DNA of 64,000 nt from Primulina eburnea (GCF_022965805.1 NC_133102.1:6580885-6644884), one strand, 5' to 3'; positions 48,991-61,566 are shown, counted from the stretch's first letter. Translations and numbers: made by a program. Notes: generated by a model not told the origin, from the sequence alone.

Positions 48991-51231
48991 TCTAAATCAA
49001 TGTCCCGCTCTTAACATTTTTAGAGCTAAAAATACTAATAAAATTATTCAGTGTTTCTTTCTCAATTAATAATATTGTCAATTTATTCAATCTTTTCTTA
49101 TGACATGATCGAATAAATTTTTTGATGAGATTTAATTTTGATAAACTTTGTTTTGCATTTACTACTGTAACTATGATAGTCAACAAGATTCTATATGTAA
49201 TATGAGCATTTAAGAAATATCCATCCATTTTATTCAAGTAATCCACTGCATCAATTAGAAAATATGTTTTTATATCAATCTAATTACAGTATTATACAGT
49301 AAATTTAGGGAATAAAAAAATTTATTTATATTGAGCATATGAAAAGAATTTATATTGGGAAAAAAACTATCATGAGATCTATGAATAATAAATTTATCTA
49401 AAGTCTCATGAATGATAAAAAAAAAATTATACTGGACACATGAAAATAAAATTTTATGATACTAAGTAAAACATGCCAACGAATAATAAATTAATTTATA
49501 TTGGGTCAATATATATTATAATATAATATATATTTTTTTCAAAATTATGGGAAAAAAATTACCCGTTTCAGACTACTTTTTTTCCTCCAATTAGAAACGG
49601 TCCTGATACTCATTTATGCCTAATAAGGATTTCAGAGTCAGGTAAACACAGTCTGAAATACATTTTTTAATAAGCAAAATATAAATTTCTAATTATTTCT
49701 ACATATTTTATATAATTTTTTTTTTTACAAAATAGAAAAGTTCATAGATATATTTATATTAGTTTCAAAAAAATATCCGTCGGACAAATGTACTAAAGTC
49801 CGTCCCTGTATCCATTTTTACTCTATTTATTATCAAATGTTTCCTGATCTCGTTAAATATCAGTAACAAAATATCAAGGAAGAGCAGTAAAATCAAATAT
49901 ACTCTAACAAATTCAAGATTTATGTACTCGAATTCGATAATTTCGAATACTGAAAAAGATTTCGGCGAATCGACACGCACTTTGCATAATGATGAGGTAA
50001 TACTTACATAAATAGGTTAATTAGGTTAAGTTTATTGACTAAATGTCGATAGATACGTCATGTCTCTGATGCTTTAGCAAATAGATGAGATCTCTAATTA
50101 TTTGGCTGTGAATTTTTTATTGGTTGGGATTAGACAAGTGGCTTTCATGGATTACACATAGCCCATTTGCAAAAATAAAATAAAAAAATAAAGAGGATTA
50201 AGATTGATGCTGCCAAAAAGTGAAATTTTATCTATCGATTCCACTTCCTAAAATTCCACATTGGTACTATATTATAAAATATATACATCTCTCCAACTTC
50301 TTAATTTTGCAAATTTAATTGATCCCTAGATTCGAATATCTCATCGAAGATTTAATTTCTTTAAAAAATTAAGTAATAACACAAATACTTTTCATGATTT
50401 TATTCACCAGAAAAAAGGTCGCACATTAACCATTTCCCCTTCTAGAAAAATGAGTTTCACTATCATAATTACATAAACTTTGCTAATATATATTCATAAA
50501 AATAACATTGGATCAGTGATAAAATTTAAACAGTTGGTTACAACAGTAGATTTGTAAATTACACACATGATTCACACCATGCAGTATAAGAAATCAGAGT
50601 TTTAGAAGCGATTTTTCGACCTTCAAGATCTAACCGTTCCTAAAATCGATCGAACCAATGGTAACACTAACGCGAAGATCTAACTCGTGATTCGATCTAT
50701 GTATTTTCAAAATGCGGTGAACCGGCATTTTTTTTATTAAAAAAAACGTAATGAATATTTTTATTCTATATATATTAAGTTACCTTGGATCAATAAGTAA
50801 ACATATTTTGTATAAATACTTGATCGCGTGGACCGTAGTGCCATTTGTTTGCTGAGTAGAAGTCAATTACATTTTCTAATAGTACATTTTTATAATAATA
50901 CAATAATATCCATTATAATAGTACATTTTTATAATAATATAATAATATCCATTGAAAGAGGGGAAATTTTAATATTTAAAAACGTTAATTATTATTTTAT
51001 TCATATTAATAGACTTTTCTTTGGCTAGCCCTTTTAGAGAAAGCGGGGGTCCCTTCTCAGTGGCGATGTACATTCACTAATTAATCACTAAATTAGGTAT
51101 AGGGATTAAATAAGATAAAAAATAATAATGACAAAAATTTAAATAAATTATCGCTATTTTTGTACGGTTATAATTTTGGATTTTTTTTTGGCCCCTACAT
51201 GTTCTTATCACGACTAATAAGATCTTCAATT

Positions 51232-51235
<4 letters not shown>
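48991..51235. other. AT-rich intergenic DNA
   Basis: No gene is recognised; the ORFs at 48992-49246 and 49765-49980 have no domain and look like chance. A 30-base near-direct repeat containing ATAGTACATTTTTATAATAAT occurs at 50879-50950. Confidence 0.5.
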
Positions 51236-51299
<64 letters not shown>

Positions 51300-51464
51300 T
51301 TTTGTTATCCTGCACACCCACCGTGCACACCTCCGTGAGCACCTATGAGGTGTCACTCACCTATTGGATGTGATGGAATATAGAAAAATTGCGCATCCAA
51401 TGGGTGAGTGACACCTCATAGGTGCTCACGGAGGTGTGCACGGTGGGTGTGCAGGATAACAAAA

Positions 51465-51509
<45 letters not shown>
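51236..51509. mobile_element. Hairpin (foldback) element embedded in a (TA)n microsatellite
   Basis: Arms 51296-51370 and 51394-51468 are inverted copies matching at 74 of 75 bases, separated by a 23-base loop. Each outer end, ACAGTTTTGTTATCC, runs straight into TA repeats: about 60 bases at the left and 42 at the right. There is no coding. The structure fits MITEs that sit in TA microsatellites (Micron-like) or a TA-duplicating Tc1/mariner-type MITE; the duplication cannot be told from the microsatellite. Confidence 0.85.
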
Positions 51510-51512
<3 letters not shown>

Positions 51513-51637
51513 TTTGTGTTTACTTGTGTATTCATATAAATTATTATTTTTTATTGTGATCTAACTTCTAAGTGAAAAACAAATAGTTGTAGGGTTTGAA
51601 ACACTAGGGCTACTTTGTTTTTCAAGCACCTTTATAT

Positions 51638-51818
51638 TAGTAGGTCTTTTATGAGACGGTCTCACGAATCTTTATATGTGAGACGAGTCAATTTTATCGA
51701 TATTCACAATAAAAAGTAATACTCTTAGCATAAAAAGTAATATTTTTTCATGGATGACCCAAATAAGTGACATGTCTCACAAAATACGACTCATGAGACT
51801 GTATCACACAATTTTTTA
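51638..51818 (+). mobile_element. MULE-type MITE, copy E (about 181 bp)
   Basis: Family core and the left GAGACGGTCTCAC word are intact; the right word is mutated (GAGACTGTATCAC). No clear 9-base duplication. Confidence 0.75.
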
Positions 51819-51964
51819 CCTTAGATATATTTAGCTTAACAAATATCCTGATTAACGAGATAAATTGAATTATATAATAGATATTTAGCTTAAAAAATGT
51901 AAATTTTAAAAATTAAAAAAATTAAATGTATTCTACGCTTGCTATTGTCCGTTGAAGTTTATAA

Positions 51965-52443
51965 TGTTAGGTACGAATTTAATGGGATGGGACCCGCATT
52001 AAATTAAATAATATAAAACATGCTTTCTCACATATCCCACATCGGTTTTGTTATAAAATTGAACGAGGAATTGAGTTATAAATAGAGCTCAATTCCTTCA
52101 GTTATTGTATCCCAAAATCAAAAGCTTTTCAGCTTTGATAAAAAGAGAGTGCATAGAAAAAAGGAGTATTTTTTTCTTGAGTGCGGGAATTCTCTTTTGT
52201 GAGTTAGAGAAAATATTTTCTCGGTATACTCGGGGTTGGGATCGTGAGATATTGAGTGTATTGGTGTATACACTTGTTGTAATATTTCTCCCGGTTATAA
52301 AAGTTGCAGTGCTCCGTGGATGTAGCCTATATTGGGTGAACCACGTAAATCTTTGTGTTCTTGTTGGTTGTTTTATTCCGCAATTTTTTTGGGTACTATT
52401 ATCATCGTGATCGGCATCGCTTCGGGGGGGTAATTCCCCAACA
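51965..52443 (+). repeat. Copia 5' LTR (compact element)
   Basis: TG...CA ends; TATA box in GAGTTATAAATAGAGC at about 52074-52089. Confidence 0.93.
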
Positions 52444-52445
52444 AC

Positions 52446-52458
52446 TGGTATCAGAGCC
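52446..52458 (+). other. Primer-binding site (tRNA-iMet)
   Basis: TGGTATCAGAGCC two bases after the 5' LTR, the standard Copia primer-binding site complementary to initiator Met tRNA. Confidence 0.9.
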
Positions 52459-52567
52459 TTGTTGTGAAAATTCTTAAAAATTCTGAGTATGCTCTGTGGT
52501 TGCAGCTTTGTCTGATCTTCCACATCAGAAAAGATTTTTTAGATTTTCTGTTAAGGCTAGAGAAGTG

Positions 52568-54904
52568 ATGGCCGGAGATGATGGATCGGGACCGGGAATC
52601 AACAAGTTCGACGGAACAGATTTTTCGTTCTAGCGGTTACAGATTAGAGATTATCTGTATAGCAGGAAGTTGCATCAACCTCTATCTGGAAAGAAGCCAG
52701 AAAAGATGGAGGATGATGACTGGAAGCTTCTTGATCGACAGGTGTTAGGTGTAATACGATTGACCCTAACAAAGAACGTGGCACATAACGTGGCGGAGGC
52801 AAAAACAACTGAGGAGATGATGTCCATTTTGTCGGACATGTACGAAAAGCCATCGGCAAATAACAAAGTACATCTCATGAAGAAATTATTCAACTTGAAG
52901 ATGGGAGAAGGTGCTTCGGTGGCTAAACACATCAATGAATTCAACACGATTGTTTCACAGCTAACATCTGTTGAAATTAAATTTGATGATGAGATTCGGG
53001 CACTTATTCTTTTGGCGTCTTTACCAGACAATTGGGAACCAATGCGGGCAGCGGTTAGCAACTCTGTTGGAAAAAGAAAGCTACAATTTAATGATGTCAG
53101 AGATCAAATTCTTGCCGAGGAAGTTCGCAAGATGGATTCTGGTGAAGGAACATCATCAAGTTCTGCTCTAAATCTCGAGAATAGAGGAAGGGGCAGGAGT
53201 GGCGAAAAGAGTTTAAACCAATGGCATGGTGGGTCCAAGTCAAGAAATGGAAAAGACAAAAGCAACTTTGAAAAGAATATGAAGTGCTGGAGCTGTGGTG
53301 AGACTGGTCACTTGAAAAAGAATTGCAAATCAACAAAGAACAACGCTAATGTTGTTACTGAGGAGGTACATGATGCTCTGCTATTATCCATGGAAAGCCC
53401 TGTTGATTCTTGGGTTATGGACTCGGGAGCTTCGTTTCATACCACTGGTAATCGTGATGTATTCGATAATTACATTGCGGGAGATTACGGAAAAGTTTTC
53501 CTGGCTGATGGAAAACCTTTGGAAATAATTGGTATGGGTGATATACGGATGAAGATGACAAATGGATCTGTCTGGAAAATCAACAAAGTAAAGCATGTAC
53601 CAAAGTTGACACACAATCTGATTTCAGTGGGACAGCTTGACGACGAAGGCCATAAGGTGACCTTTGGTGATGGTTCCTGGAAAGTGAGAAAGGGAGCCAT
53701 GATTGTTGCTCGAGGAAAGAAAACTGGAACATTTTATATGACTTCCAGTTTGAGAAATAAATTAGCGGCTGTGGATGCTGGAGCTAATTCAAGTCTATGG
53801 CATAGTAGGCTTGGGGATACGAGTGAAAAGGGAATGAAGATGCTTGTTTCAAACGGAAAGCTACCGGGATTAAAGATCGTTGAGCACAAGCTGTGTGAAG
53901 CTGTATTTTTTGGAAAGCAGAAAAAGGTGAGCTTTTCAAAAGAGGTCAGAGAACCGATATCGGCGGATTTGGAGCTGGTACATACTGATGTATGTGGACC
54001 ATCTCCTGTGACATTCCTTGGAGATCACTCAAGATATTATGGCACTACTGTTGACGATTCGAGCAGGAGATTTTGGGTTTATTTTGTGAAAAATAAATCG
54101 GATGTTTATGAGACCTTTAAACAGTGGGAGTTAGCCATGGAAGATGTGATGGATTTGCTGTCATCCAATCACATGTGGAGGTTGTCAGAACTTCCTGAAG
54201 GTAAAAAGGTTTTACAGAGCAAGTGGAAGTACCGGTTAGAAAATGACGGTAGCAAGCGGTACAAAGAAATACTTGTTGTAAAAGGTGGAAAGAAAGTCAT
54301 TGGTTACACTGATATTTTCTCTCTGGTGGTAAAGTTAACTACTATCAGGACTGTACTTGGATTGATGGTAAAAGAAGATTTACATCTTGAACAGTTAGAT
54401 GTAAAGACGATGTTTCTTCATGGTGAGCTAGATGAAGAAATGAATCAATCACAGGGATTTGAAGTACGAGGGAAAGAGAAAATGGTGTGCAAACTTCAGA
54501 AGAGCTTGTATGGTCTCAAACAAGCTCCAAGACAGTGGTACAAGAAGTTTGATGGTGTAATGAATAATGATGGTTTTCTGAGGTATCAGGCTGATCACTG
54601 TTGTTATGTGAAGCTTGATGGTTATTATATCATACTACTAATATACGTAGATGATATGTTGATAGCAGGAGCTTGTCTGGAGGAGATTGATAAACTCGGG
54701 AAAGATTTATCAAAGGAATTTGCTTTGAAGGATTTGAGTGGTGCAAAACAAATCCTTGGAATGAGGATCCTTAGAGATCGGGTGAATGGAGTCTTGAAGC
54801 TTGAGAAGATTCCTGAAAGCAAGAATCCAGCTGAGATGCTCACGAAGGCTGTTATCATGGAAAAACTGAAGTTGTGTTTGACTTCAGTTGGTCTCCTGGA
54901 CTAA
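52568..54904 (+). CDS. Shortened Copia Gag-Pol: gag, zinc knuckle, protease, partial integrase, RT
   Basis: ATG 52568 opens MAGDDGSGPGINKFDGTDFS, then an in-frame TAG at 52631-52633 stands where relatives have Trp; from there the frame is open to 54904 (the open part is about 757 codons). Order: UBN2 gag, zinc knuckle CWSCGETGHLKKNC (53285-53326), protease MDSGASFHTT, pre-integrase LWHSRLGD, the integrase start ELVHTDVCGP and DDSSRRFWVYF, then a direct jump near 54125 to RT (VLQSKWKYRL, EQLDVKTMFLHGELDEE, SLYGLKQAPRQW, LLIYVDDMLIAG) and a short tail NPAEMLTKAV. The second Asp and the Glu of integrase and the RNase H core are missing, yet the frame is kept. It cannot transpose alone. Confidence 0.9.
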
Positions 54905-54977
54905 CACAAAGGAGGTATGAGCTGCTGCACTGATGGTGTGAAGACATGATTGAAATCAAGTCTTCAAGTGGGAGAAT

Positions 54978-55458
54978 TGTTAGGTACGAATTTAATGGGG
55001 TGGGACCCGCATTAAATTAAATAATATAAAACATGCTTTCTCACATATCCCACATCGGTTTTGTTATAAAATTGAACGAGGAATTGAGTTATAAATAGAG
55101 CTCAATTCCTTCAGTTATTGTATCCCAAAATCAAAAGCTTTTCAGCTTTGATAAAAAGAGAGTGCATAGAAAAAAGGAGTGTATTTTTTTCTTGAGTGCG
55201 GGAATTCTCTTTTGTGAGTTAGAGAAAATATTTTCTCGGTATACTCGGGGTTGGGATCGTGAGATATTGAGTGTATTGATGTATACACTTGTTGTAATAT
55301 TTCTCCCGGTTATAAAAGTTGCAGTGCTCCGTGGATGTAGCCTATATTGGGTGAACCACGTAAATCTTTGTGTTCTTGTTGGTTGTTTTATTCCGCAATT
55401 TTTTTGGGTACTATTATCATCGTGATCGGCATCGCTTCGGAGGGGTAATTCCCCAACA
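54978..55458 (+). repeat. Copia 3' LTR (compact element)
   Basis: 481-bp partner of 51965-52443. Confidence 0.93.
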
Positions 55459-58017
55459 TGTAAAAAATCATATCTGCTAGGGTAACGTCGAATGGAGGAT
55501 TATCGCCGAGAAAGCGCCTTAAGAATGTGGGATTATATATATTTCAATTCATAGTTGTGATCACCTTTGAGATCTTCCAAATTTTTTTGACAAAGAGGGA
55601 TAAGTTGAATTACTTTTGAGATATGACAACTAAAAATGCACTAAAAATGTCTAATGATAAGACACACTTAATTGATAGGAAATCATATTATATATCTTTA
55701 AAAATATGTTGTTTAGATCTTGCATGATTTTGAAAGACAAAATACGACAATTACTTTGATTTTACAAAAATTATTGTTATTCAGATTGAGAGAACATTAC
55801 TTATATAAAAGTTGCGATAAAGATTTACACAGTATATTCATTCACTATTTTTAGCATGCCCCGACACTATATCCAGCTGATGCACATTAATTACTTCAAC
55901 ATTTTTAGCATTTTGGCTTAATTTATATCGATGTGATTATCTTAATTTATATATTTACGTAATAGAATTCTACACTTTATATATATTTTTATTGATATAA
56001 ACTAAAAATATATAAATAATAGATAACAAAAAATTTAAACGATAGTTCTTAAATTAAAAAAACTAGTATAACTATATTATTTGAATGAATAATGTCATAT
56101 ATATTTTCAATTTTTTGGCTCACTTTTATGTGAATTTATTTAAAATTTTCATTATTATATATTGTATTTATCATATATCTAATTTTGTTAAATTCTTAAA
56201 ATATTTTTTTCAAAGCTCATATTTATGTATTCTTTCTAGAATATATTTTGTAGTAGGGTTTTAACTCTTTTGTCATGCATTTTACTCATATATTAGTTAA
56301 ATATGTATTTAATTACTCGTTGTCATCGATAACATTTGTTGGCTAATCCCCTCCTATTTTTCCTGTTTTCAAATCAGTTTGTTGAAGGTAAGTATCAAGC
56401 TTAATTACATGCCTCGACTAAACTAATCAGGCATTCAATTTGTAACTTCGGAGCTTCAGCTACACTTTCTTCCCACAAATTTGTTTTTTTTTTAAAAAAT
56501 AAAACAATATATATATATAAGATGTATTCACATATTTGGTGTTTCTTTTTTTTTTTTTAAAAAAAATATGTTTGGGGTCATTGGGTTAATCATTCATAAA
56601 TAAGAATAATACGGAGATGTGTAACTTCCATAGAAGTTCTCGTATATCAAGCTGATGATGTCATTCCACTTGATCTGGATGGCTAACTAAGCCGTAAAAG
56701 AGAAATATCATATCTGCTGAGGACATGATCGATAGTATAGAAACGATAAGAATAATCTTCAAAAGATATGAGATAACACTAACAAATATACATAAACTTT
56801 ACAAACTCATAAATGAGAACTCCACCTGTTAACATTCAAATAAGTGTAATCTACACTGCAACAAATATAAAAATACTAGTTAGCTTTTTTTTTTTAATAT
56901 AATGATAAACACCAATAATGGGTTGGGGTTTACATAGACTCGATAATAATGAGAATGATGACTCCGTTGAATAAGTCCTAGTAACCTCAAGGAAAAACAC
57001 AAACCGACGACGTTTGTAGGAGACATCTGATGGCACACCTTTGCATGCAATATCCTTGTGCAATTTATTCCAAGTCTCAATCAAATGTTTTTGTCTTGTT
57101 TTGTTTTGTTTTTTTAATAAAAAAACACTTACATTAAACTAAATATATCTTTTTAGTCTACTGTTTTTCATTAGTATACACCGCATGCAGCACATAGACT
57201 TCTGCCTCTTCACATTAAATTTACTTTATATTTGTAATAATAATATATAAATTGTGAGAAAAATTAATCATTCATTTATGTAGGGTGTCCATCATGTTTA
57301 CGTGAGCGAACCAATGAGATGTATAATTACAATCTAAGCGAGCTGTGAAATATAGACAGCAGATCATAATTGTATGACCGAAAATAAGCGATAATAAGAT
57401 TTGTGATACTTTTGTTTCATATCTTAAAAAATAAAAATTTAAAATTAGTTTATAATGTGCTACAATAAACTTCTATAACAACTTGAGTTAATTATTTTCG
57501 TACAACGAGAACGAACACGAAGTAGTTGTTATAGAGATTAATTGTGCAGCTCGAGTCGATATATCTATAAAGATTTAATGGTAAGTGATTGGATATTAAC
57601 AGGTTAGCAACGAAACCAGTTCTGTAAAAATCTTATTTACATAATGAGAATCTGTACTATTCTAAATAATTTATAATGATATAGTTTTGTGAGGAAACAG
57701 ACATGATCGGTGCTAAGATTTATATTTGTGTTTTTACATTCAAAACACACATATTCTTGGTAAAACAAAATAATACATAAACATTTGAAAACTATATAAT
57801 ATAAAACCTTATTGGCACTGTATATGTGTAAATGAGATATAGGATATCTTCTTATATAAATGAGACACATTAATAAAAATATTTGAAGATATCTTAATAG
57901 ATTTAATATAAAACACATTAATATAGTTGAAGGTTGGACCGTCATAATTCGAAATCCAAATTATGCCACTTGCAATTACCTACTAGCAAAATATACTATT
58001 TATTACATTTATATATT
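55459..58017. other. AT-rich intergenic DNA
   Basis: No gene is recognised. The minus-strand ORF at 56851-57084 (ETWNKLHKDIACKGVP) matches nothing I know. T-rich runs lie near 56487-56500 and 56551-56562. Confidence 0.5.
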
Positions 58018-58180
58018 GACAAAAATTTGTGTGAGACGATCTTACGAGTTGTATTTTGTGAGACATATATCTTATTTGGGTCATCCATGAAAAAAATATT
58101 ATTTTTTATGCTAAGAGTATTACTTTTTATTGGGAATATCTCTAAGGTTGACCCGTCTCAGAGATAAAAATTCATGTAGT
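58018..58180 (-). mobile_element. MULE-type MITE, copy F (truncated or worn at the right)
   Basis: GACAAAAATTTGTGTGAGACG at the left and the family core to GTTGACCCGTCTCAGAG; the distal terminal repeat is replaced by unrelated AT-rich sequence. Confidence 0.7.
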
Positions 58181-58669
58181 ATAAGAAAAGTATAATATTA
58201 TTTTATTTTTATTTATCATTGGTTTTTTTAAATAACTTTTTTATTTTTCATTGTTTCATGTAGTGTAAGAATTTTTTTTTTTAAAAAAAGTGATTCGACT
58301 CGATAGCTACTGAACAATAATACAGCTAGAATACCCTATTCACAGGTCAGACCTATATATATAAATAACTTTAATATAAAATTTGAGCCAAACATTATGT
58401 GAAAAGAAAAAGAATTATTAATTAATGTATCATGTTCCATATCAAACGACGCTTGAATATAGATAAATTTATATTAGCCGAACAGATTTTATGTGGTATG
58501 ATATGATATTTAAACTGTAAATTATTGAATTAAAAATTTATTAATTCACCATCATATAAATATTTAAGTTCCAAAATTATGCATCACATTTTCACAAAAT
58601 AATTTTTATAACATCAAAATTAACACTAACGAAACTCAATAATTTTCGACAATTCAAAAATGCATATAT

Positions 58670-58734
58670 TGGGCCTTGTAAAAATGATTCTGGGCCAATA
58701 TATAATTTTTTTTTATCTGAGGCAGGCCGGCCCA
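58670..58734 (+). promoter_or_regulatory. Site II-type TGGGCY cluster upstream of ISU1
   Basis: TGGGCCT (58670-58676), TGGGCCA (58691-58697) and GGCCCA (58729-58734) lie 200-265 bases before the ISU1 ATG. Such TCP-binding site II elements are usual in plant promoters for mitochondrial and housekeeping proteins. A TATA-like CAATATATAA is at 58696-58705. Confidence 0.55.
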
Positions 58735-58934
58735 ACTACATTTCCCAGCTCTTCAGTCACATTCCCGTCACCATACAGAATTTAATTCCTCCACCACCGC
58801 CCTAATATTCCGATCAGCTTGAATCCGATTCCGATTCTGATTCCCTAATTTTTGGCAATAATACCACGTACGAAACCCCAAATCCAAATTCATCTCATTT
58901 GTGATTTGTGAAGCAACTTCCAGACCAATCCGAT

Positions 58935-60224
58935 ATGTTGAGGCGCGTAACAATTAGGATTCTCGGTCACGGCCTCCGATCACCCACTCCTTCTCCGGTG
59001 GTTGTGGGAGCGCGAAAGTACCACGAGAGAGTTGTGGATCACTACAACAACCCGAGGAACGTCGGATCGTTCGATAAGAGTGATCCGAATGTTGGGACGG
59101 GTCTTGTCGGAGCTCCGGCGTGTGGTGACGTCATGAAGTTGCAGATTAGGGTTGATCAGGAGAATGGGAAAATCCTTGATGCTTGTTTTAAGACTTTCGG
59201 CTGTGGCTCGGCTATTGCTTCATCCTCCGTCGGTGCGTTTGTTGAATCAAAGCGACGAACTTTCCATGCATGCCTCATTAGTCCATTCATTTTTGTCTTT
59301 CTGATTTAACTCTGTCGTTTTTGGTGTTGATTCTTGGGTTTTTGTGTAGCATTATCTGAGCCTTTTGTTGAATCTATGAGGGATTGCTTGATTTAAATTT
59401 CGACGTTCCTTCACGTAAATCGCTAATCATCGAACTTGGTAATCAGTAAATTTTTTTTTTAATTTCCAGCTACCGAATGGGTGAAAGGTAAACAAATGGA
59501 GGAACTCTTGTCGATAAAAAATACGTAAGTGGAACTCTTGTTTCTTGCTCTTCTTCACTATTTGAGCTCATGAATCACGTGTACTGATCTGTAACTATAA
59601 GCTCATTCTTTTCTTTATTTGATAATTCTTACTCTTAGCATGGAAGTTACGAGCTTCTTTGGTAAATGTTGATTTATTGTTTAATTTCCTACTAGAACCA
59701 CACAGTGGGAAAAAAAATCACAGCAAGTTGGAGGATAGAATCTACTGAATTTGGCCATTGGGGTAAGATGTTGGTTATGAAAATACGATGGTAACCAGTG
59801 GCAGGCTATGTATCCATGTGTTTTGGCCACTTGGTTAGTCTGTTATAAGGGTTAAACAATTTCGCTGTGTTTATGCATTTGAATGTCTTCCTTTTTATTT
59901 TGTATGCTCGGCATTGTGTCCATATGTCAGAATAGATTACCCTTTTCTTAACAAGTATTTCTTCTTTGAATTGGATTTGCATAGGTTGGCTACGAGTGAT
60001 TAATTCTGGCTATAGAACTAGTAATTCGATTTCATAAACATAAGAACGTGTTTCTCATGAGACATGAACAATGATGGAAATGCAGGGAAATTGCAAAGCA
60101 TCTCTCTCTTCCACCAGTGAAGCTCCATTGCAGCATGCTTGCAGAGGATGCAATAAAGGCTGCTGTGAAAGATTACGAGGCAAAGCGTGGAAAAACAAAT
60201 GGAAGTCAAGCTGCTGATGCTTGA
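58935..60224 (+). CDS. ISU1: Mitochondrial Fe-S cluster assembly scaffold ISU1/IscU, three exons
   Basis: Exons 58935-59232, 59470-59524 and 60086-60224, all with GT-AG junctions, encode 163 aa (Arabidopsis ISU1 is 167). The first about 28 residues (MLRRVTIRILGHGLRSP) are basic and hydroxylated, as in a mitochondrial presequence, followed by YHERVVDHYNNPRNVGSFDK. The three cluster-ligand cysteines are Cys63 (APACGD), Cys90 (FGCGSA) and Cys133 (LHCSM); Asp65 is also kept, and LPPVK at 126-130 is the binding motif for the HscA-type chaperone. The protein receives sulfur from NFS1 and iron, builds 2Fe-2S clusters and passes them on. ATG 58935 is the first Met in frame. The gene looks fully functional. 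Confidence 0.95.
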
Positions 60225-60300
60225 ATATGTGCATAGATCAATTACAAGTTTATATATTGCTGATAGCGTTGAATAATGTTTGTACTTTGTACTCCACCCA
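60225..60300 (+). terminator. Likely ISU1 3' UTR and poly(A) region
   Basis: An AATAAT near-upstream element (about 60270-60275) follows a TTTATATATTG tract and precedes TTTGTACTTTGTA, a usual plant polyadenylation layout. The exact site is not provable here. Confidence 0.35.
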
Positions 60301-61371
60301 CTGGCGCCTCGTGGTCTCATATATTGTGCTTGAGGTGCATAAATGCATAGCATTACTTATTATATTACGGACGATTCTTAATATGTACAGTTATTCCTAA
60401 ATCAAGTGCCGTATAAGATATTCAATATTCTGCGTAGAAGAAACTCATATTCCGGTTAGTTAAAGTCCAAGAATCAATCTCCCCTTATGCCGTATATTTC
60501 GTTAAAGATATCGATCGATCTCCGATGACAATCTCTCTTAACAGAGCAACTACTGGAGCATCTAATCTCCACAAAAACACCCTACGACACTGAAGCCATG
60601 AAATATAATATCGAAATTCTCGAGTCGGTGCATGCTAATAGCAAGCAAATTAGCTAACGAGCCATGCAACGTACGAATATACTAATAGCAATGCGGGTGG
60701 ATGTTATATTGTCATGTCAAATGTGCGTTCAACATCTGAACGTCCAATTATGTTTTTTTTTTTTAAATTTCTAAGCCCTCTCGGCCTCGGGACGTGTATT
60801 TTACACTATGGACACAAAAGTGTCCGTGCATGTGCACGTGGAATCACACACCCAGAAAAGACGCGGGGCGGGAGGCACATCTTCTTCTCCATTTCTTTTT
60901 TTTTAAAACATCATTTTAATTTTTTTTTACCAATTGTTTAAAAAAAATCAAATAATACAAATCTGAAATTATATAAAAAACATAATTTATAAATGTATAA
61001 AAAGACTTAATACAATCAAAATATGTGAATTAATATTTTACATATTTCATAATATTTAATTTATATATTATGTAATTGTGATTTTTATTGTACTCTTTCA
61101 TTTCAAATTAATAATTAAGTTTTAATTTTAAATAAATTACAGTCTTAAATAATCAAATAATTTTAGAATTAAAAAATTTTAAAAATAACATTATTATTTA
61201 TTTTAAATAATAATCATTTAAATGATGCAATAAATAAAATTGAATACATATTTATTTAATATAAAATAAAAATAAAGATAGAGTTGATATTAAAATGAAT
61301 GCTAGAGAAAATAATGTATGAGCGACTAGTGTTTAACAGCAAGCAATAAGGATATTATGATAATTGAGATA
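60301..61371. other. Intergenic DNA between ISU1 and PANK2
   Basis: Mostly AT-rich. A GC-richer island at about 60775-60900 contains a G-box (GCACGTGG, about 60834-60841) and the ORF 60714-60941, which has no known domain. Confidence 0.45.
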
Positions 61372-61380
61372 TTAATTAAC

Positions 61381-61557
61381 AACAAAAACTTGTAAAACGA
61401 TCTCATGAGTCGTATTTTATGATACAAATATATTTTTTGGGTTATTTATAAAAAAATATTATTTTTTATGCTGAAAATATTATTTTTTATTATGAATATC
61501 GATAAAATTAATCCGTCTCACAGATAAAAAGTCGTGAGACCGTCTCAAAATCTACTC
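61381..61557 (-). mobile_element. MULE-type MITE, copy G (177 bp)
   Basis: Runs from AACAAAAACTTG to GAGACCGTCTC...ATCTACTC. Flanks TTAATTAAC (61372-61380) and TTAATTAAT (61558-61566) are a 9-base duplication with one mismatch. It lies about 770 bases upstream of the PANK2 start codon. Confidence 0.82.
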
Positions 61558-61566
61558 TTAATTAAT

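Larger units (their letters stand above)
51965..55458 (+). mobile_element. Compact Copia retrotransposon with internal in-frame deletions
   Basis: LTRs at 51965-52443 (479 bp) and 54978-55458 (481 bp) begin TGTTAGGTACG and end CCCCAACA. By eye they differ by three substitutions and one 2-base indel. The iMet primer-binding site TGGTATCAGAGCC is at 52446-52458 and the polypurine tract AAGTGGGAGAAT precedes the 3' LTR. Flanks TATAA and TGTAA suggest a 5-base duplication with one change. The internal part is only 2.5 kb and holds one long frame lacking most of the integrase core and RNase H. Confidence 0.93.

Noticed and set aside
52098..52523. ORFs on both strands of the compact Copia 5' LTR, repeated at 55162-55425
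   Set aside because: They are chance frames in LTR sequence, duplicated because the LTR is.
56851..57084. Minus-strand ORF ETWNKLHKDIACKGVP as a possible gene
   Set aside because: No recognisable domain, no splice partners, AT-rich surroundings; kept only as a note.
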